Shown here: positions 60,018-64,000 of the stretch, piece after piece
How the letters are laid out: each line of letters starts with the position of its first letter
Position numbering within the stretch: position 1 is the stretch's first letter
From: Leptospiraceae bacterium
GTDB taxonomy: Bacteria; Spirochaetota; Leptospiria; Leptospirales; Leptonemataceae
NCBI GenBank assembly: GCA_026418015.1
Contig: JAOACE010000005.1
Coordinates: 1 to 64,000, forward strand
DNA: 64,000 nucleotides
Reading direction: 5' to 3'
Program-made: the position numbers and the translations under genes
Notes under the pieces: model-generated
What the model saw: only the letters and a program-made list of their open reading frames with translations
What the model was told of the DNA's origin: nothing
The model's database searches: none

Positions 60018-62018
60018 ATGTCAATGGATAGTTGGACAAAGCAGTTGACCAAGATGTATGGAATTTATACAATTGGTTTTTTTAGTGTAGTGATTATTTT
60101 AGGAATTTTAGAAGCTTTGGGATTAGAGCCTAAGTATATTGGTTATACCTATCTATTTGGTACAGTAGTACTTTATGCTACTATTGGTATTTTATCGAGG
60201 ACACAAGTTCTTTCTGAGTATTATGTAGCTGGAAGACGCGTTCCTGCTGTATTTAACGGAATGGCAACAGCTGCGGACTGGATGAGTGCTGCATCTTTTA
60301 TCAGTATGGCTGGTGCTTTATATTTACAAGGATATGATGGATTAGCGTTTATTATGGGATGGACAGGTGGCTATGTATTGTTGGCAGTTCTTATAGCACC
60401 GTTTATAAGAAAATTTGGTCAATATACAATTCCCGATTTTCTTGATGCTCGATATGGTGGTAAATTGCCTAGATTTATCGGTGTTATTAGTGCTGTAATT
60501 GTGTCTACTGCATATCTTATTGCTCAGGTTACTGGTGTGGGCATTATTACCAGTAGGTTTTTAGGATTAGAATACAATGTAGGGGTATTCGTAGGTCTTG
60601 CAGGTATATTGGTTTGTTCTTTCCTTGGTGGTATGCGTGCTGTAACTTGGACACAAGTTGCACAATATATTATTCTTATTATAGCATATTTAATTCCTGT
60701 GATTTCAATGTCTTATAAACAAACAGGTGTTCCTATACCACAACTTATGTATGGTCAAGCTCTACAAAATATAGAAAAAAGGCAAGCAGAACTAAAAGAT
60801 GATCCTAAGGAAGTAGAAGTTCGAGAAATTTATAAGCAACGTGCAGAAAGTTTAAAACAAAAATTAGCTGGACTACCTGATAGTTGGAGTGCTGGAAAAG
60901 CAGAATTAGAACAAAAGCTCAATTCCTTACCAGCAGATGATCCCGAAAGAGCAAAAGTAGAAAAAGCCTTAAAATCTTATCCAACATCACCAGAAGATGC
61001 AAAAGAAAAATGGACAGCTCAAATGAATGCAGCTTTGGCAGCATCAAAACCACCTAAATCTTATGTTCAAACCCCCACAGATGCAAAAGGATTAGCAAAC
61101 TTCCTTATTTTAACCTTTATATTGATGGTTGGTACGGCGGGATTGCCACACATTCTAATGCGTTTCTATACAACACCAACAGTTAAAGAAGCAAGAAGTT
61201 CTGCTGCATGGGCATTGTTGTTTATTTTCTTGCTATATTTTACAGCACCATCTTATGCAGCTTTCGCAAGAAACGAAATTTTAACCAATATTGTGGGACT
61301 TGCATATACGAATTTACCTGCTTGGGCAGCAAAATGGGCTGGAGTAGGTTTAATTAACATTACTGATATTAATGGTGATGGTATAATTCAATTTGCAGAA
61401 ATTTCTATCCAAGCAGATGCTGTGGTTCTCGCAACACCAGAAATTGCAGGATTACCTTATGTTTTTGTTGGTTTGATCGCAGCTGGTGGTTTAGCAGCAG
61501 CACTTTCGACAGCAGATGGTTTATTGATTACAATTTCCAATGCAATTTCTCATGACCTCTATTACAAAATGATCAATCCAAATGTATCTCCATCTATGCG
61601 TGTAAAATTAGGAAAAGCATTGTTAATCATAGTTGCTTTGATTGCAGCATATTTAGCAACATTTAAGTTGGCGATTATCGTAGAACTTGTAGGTTGGGCA
61701 TTCTCTCTTGCAGCAGCAACATTTTTCCCAGAAGTTGTGTTTGGAATTTGGGATAAGAGAATGAACAAAGCTGGTGCTATAGCGGGAATGACAGTAGGTT
61801 TAGCAGTTACTCTAATCTACCTAATTGGAAGTAGGTTCTATGGATTAGATTGGTTTGGTATTAAAACCATTTCTTCGGGAATCTTTGGCTTAATTGCAAA
61901 TGTTGTAGTTGCTCTTGTGGTATCTCGATTAACACCTCCACCCGACGAAAAATTACAAGACTTTGTTGATCATTTAAGATATCCAAAAGGTGCAATTAAA
62001 GCAGGTGCGGAAGAATAA
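60018..62018 (+). CDS. Sodium:solute symporter (acetate/VC_2705-type)
   Basis: YYVAGRRVPAVFNGMATAADWMSAASFISMAG, QYTIPDFLDARYGG, GLPHILMRFYT, AAALSTADGLLI. Confidence 0.93.
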   Translation: MSMDSWTKQLTKMYGIYTIGFFSVVIILGILEALGLEPKYIGYTYLFGTVVLYATIGILSRTQVLSEYYVAGRRVPAVFNGMATAADWMSAASFISMAGALYLQGYDGLAFIMGWTGGYVLLAVLIAPFIRKFGQYTIPDFLDARYGGKLPRFIGVISAVIVSTAYLIAQVTGVGIITSRFLGLEYNVGVFVGLAGILVCSFLGGMRAVTWTQVAQYIILIIAYLIPVISMSYKQTGVPIPQLMYGQALQNIEKRQAELKDDPKEVEVREIYKQRAESLKQKLAGLPDSWSAGKAELEQKLNSLPADDPERAKVEKALKSYPTSPEDAKEKWTAQMNAALAASKPPKSYVQTPTDAKGLANFLILTFILMVGTAGLPHILMRFYTTPTVKEARSSAAWALLFIFLLYFTAPSYAAFARNEILTNIVGLAYTNLPAWAAKWAGVGLINITDINGDGIIQFAEISIQADAVVLATPEIAGLPYVFVGLIAAGGLAAALSTADGLLITISNAISHDLYYKMINPNVSPSMRVKLGKALLIIVALIAAYLATFKLAIIVELVGWAFSLAAATFFPEVVFGIWDKRMNKAGAIAGMTVGLAVTLIYLIGSRFYGLDWFGIKTISSGIFGLIANVVVALVVSRLTPPPDEKLQDFVDHLRYPKGAIKAGAEE

Positions 62019-62248
62019 TGTTGGAGTTAATCTTAAACTATACTCTTGCTTTTATCATGTGGCTCGTCATTGCACGAGCCATCATGTCTTTGTTTACAAC
62101 AGATATGAATAATTTTATTTACGCAATGCTTTATAAATCAACAGAACCATTATATAGAGTTGCAAGGAATGTTTTTCCTAAGGGAACAACCTTTTTTATT
62201 TTAATTATAATAATCATTTTAAGAATCATCATTATAAAATTATTATAA
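62018..62248 (+). CDS. Small membrane protein
   Basis: 76 aa, two hydrophobic segments, start overlaps symporter stop (coupled). Confidence 0.65.
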   Translation: MLELILNYTLAFIMWLVIARAIMSLFTTDMNNFIYAMLYKSTEPLYRVARNVFPKGTTFFILIIIIILRIIIIKLL

Positions 62249-62257
62249 TCACTCTAT

Positions 62258-64000
62258 ATGGAAAATTTTTTCAGTCAGGTTTATCCATTTAATATATTAC
62301 CAGAAGATGAGTTGAATTATTTATATAATAATATTATAAAAAAAAAATATAAAAAAGATGATATAATTTTTAAAGAATCAACAGAACCATTAGAGTATCT
62401 TTATATTATAGAGAAAGGGTCAGTCAGTCTAGAAGCAGATAACCAGATTATCGAAACCCTTAAAGAAGCAGATATATTTGGTTTTGTCTCGTTATTGGGA
62501 GATCAGCCTCCTACTTCCACTGCTCGAGTATTAGAAGAACCTACGATTGTTTGGTTAGTGCCAAAACAAGATTTTTTAAGACTTTGTAATGAATATAATG
62601 ATTTTGCTCTCTATTTTACAAAAAAACTATCTAACAGAATATCGAAGTTTTCTACTTCACGTTCTTTTTTTGATGTTGAAGGTTTAATCGATGTTAAGAT
62701 TAAAGATTTAAAATTAAAAGAACCATTAATTGTAGAACATAATAAAAACCTTTTAGATGCCATTAAACTTATGGCAGAGAAGGATTCTACTTATTGTATA
62801 ATAAAAAGAGATGGTGATTATGGAATTATTACCGAAAGAGATGTGATCAAAAAGGTATTAGCAAAGGATTTAGATCCCAAAAAAATGACGGTGCAAGAGA
62901 TTGCAACATTCCCAATCATAAAAATGTCATCTTCGGATTTGCTATTTAATGCACTACTTACAATGGCAAAACACAACATAAGAAAGCTTATAATTAGCGA
63001 AGGGGAACAAATTGTTGGTGTGCTTGACGATAGGACTATTATATCTCATCAGAGTAAAAATGTATTATTTCTTATAAAAGAGATCGATAAAGCAAAGTCT
63101 ATTGAGGATCTATCTTATTTATATTCTATGATTCAAGATAGCTTAATAGAGATTTCTTCTCGCGGAATGGATCCAGAATATATGGGAAAATATATTTCCG
63201 AATTAAACGATTACTTTATGAAGAAGACAGCAAAGCTCACAGAAGCATTATTGGGAAAAAGCCCTTCCGATTATATGATTCTTGTAATAGGTTCAGAAGG
63301 AAGAAAAGAGCAAAGTCTAAAAACAGATCAAGACAATGTATTATTATACGAAAGTGACGAGAATAACTATTTCGAAAATTTTGCCAAAACCTATATAGAT
63401 AATTTATTAAAAATTGGATTCCCTCCTTGTCCAGGGAATGTAATGATCAGCAATCCCTATTGGAGAAAAAGTAAATTAGATTGGTTTAAAGAAATCGAAA
63501 AATGGATGGAAAACCCAAAACCAGAAAATGTTTTAAATATCAGTATTTTTTTCGATTTTAGAATGGTTTTTGGTTCAGAATATCTTTACGAAGAATTAAA
63601 AGAATTTGTAAAAAAAAGTATAAAAACAAGTAAAACATTTCTTCCTTTTTTGGCATCGGAAGCAGTTAAGTTTAAACCACCATTGAATCTATTTAAACAA
63701 TTAGTCGTAGAAAAATCTGGAGAAAACAGAGGCAAGATCGATATAAAAAAACATGGAATATTCCCAATTGTACAAGGTATTAGAGTATTATCGTTAGAAA
63801 ACGAAATCTTCGAAACAAATACTTATGAACGCATTAAAATATTATCTACAAGAAATGTATTTGGCGAAAAATTCGCGAAGGATTTAGAAGATACATATAG
63901 ATTTTTAATGAATATTAGGTTAAAATCTCAGGCAAATCAACTTTATTTAGGAAAAGAACCAAGTAATTTTATCGATCCAGAAACATTATCGAAAACAGAG
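62258..64000 (+). CDS. CNBD-CBS-DUF294 nucleotidyltransferase-like regulator, truncated at window end
   Basis: Open frame to window end, absent from ORF track: MENFFSQVYPFNILPEDELNYLYNN... with CNBD (IFGFVSLLGDQPPTSTARV), CBS pair, NTase motif YMILVIGSEGRKEQSLKTDQDNVLLYE. Confidence 0.9.
   Translation, partial: MENFFSQVYPFNILPEDELNYLYNNIIKKKYKKDDIIFKESTEPLEYLYIIEKGSVSLEADNQIIETLKEADIFGFVSLLGDQPPTSTARVLEEPTIVWLVPKQDFLRLCNEYNDFALYFTKKLSNRISKFSTSRSFFDVEGLIDVKIKDLKLKEPLIVEHNKNLLDAIKLMAEKDSTYCIIKRDGDYGIITERDVIKKVLAKDLDPKKMTVQEIATFPIIKMSSSDLLFNALLTMAKHNIRKLIISEGEQIVGVLDDRTIISHQSKNVLFLIKEIDKAKSIEDLSYLYSMIQDSLIEISSRGMDPEYMGKYISELNDYFMKKTAKLTEALLGKSPSDYMILVIGSEGRKEQSLKTDQDNVLLYESDENNYFENFAKTYIDNLLKIGFPPCPGNVMISNPYWRKSKLDWFKEIEKWMENPKPENVLNISIFFDFRMVFGSEYLYEELKEFVKKSIKTSKTFLPFLASEAVKFKPPLNLFKQLVVEKSGENRGKIDIKKHGIFPIVQGIRVLSLENEIFETNTYERIKILSTRNVFGEKFAKDLEDTYRFLMNIRLKSQANQLYLGKEPSNFIDPETLSKTE

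Noticed and set aside
1-64000. tRNA/rRNA genes, IS elements, prophage or defence islands
   Set aside because: No GC-rich structured RNA blocks, no transposase/integrase motifs, and no recognised defence gene combinations seen by eye.

Overview
AT-rich bacterial chromosomal window, gene-dense, with about 58 credible protein-coding genes on both strands. No tRNA, rRNA, CRISPR array, IS element or prophage was recognised. Gene content suggests a diderm spirochaete, probably Leptospira-related: a P83/100-type protein, two DUF1564-like paralogs, LPS export genes (kdsA, lptC/lptA/lptB), and many cyclic-nucleotide-binding, PP2C and 7TMR-DISM signalling proteins. This lineage call is inference. Main blocks: hisF-hisE-kdsA-lptC-lptA-lptB-rpoN; a CNBD/CNBD/orphan/PP2C signalling cluster; nhaA; a 7TMR-PAS-HATPase sensor; ispF; cysS-rlmB-like; a methylcrotonyl/propionyl-type acyl-CoA carboxylase operon; tatA/tatC; trxA; MBL-CNBD fusion; YyaL-like; mfd; cysteine desulfurase; gltBD; and a DUF4212/acetate-type symporter operon with a CNBD-CBS-DUF294 regulator that runs off the end. 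Items most worth a second look: (1) a paralogous 169-aa DUF1564-like pair with a shared upstream element and a conserved SCPAA C-terminus; (2) a structured leader with a 34-codon upstream ORF, an 11-bp inverted repeat and an SD-overlapping hairpin before the symporter operon; (3) a 32-bp perfect palindrome just upstream of a rhodanese gene; (4) a frameshifted 7TMR-DISM gene at the left edge that the ORF track splits; (5) an unannotated 34-aa highly basic ORF; (6) an 11-aa (hendecad) repeat coiled-coil membrane protein; (7) a small lipoprotein with three HxH motifs; (8) a window-wide preference for C-ending codons before GA. I did not find an obviously new multi-gene defence or biosynthetic system.
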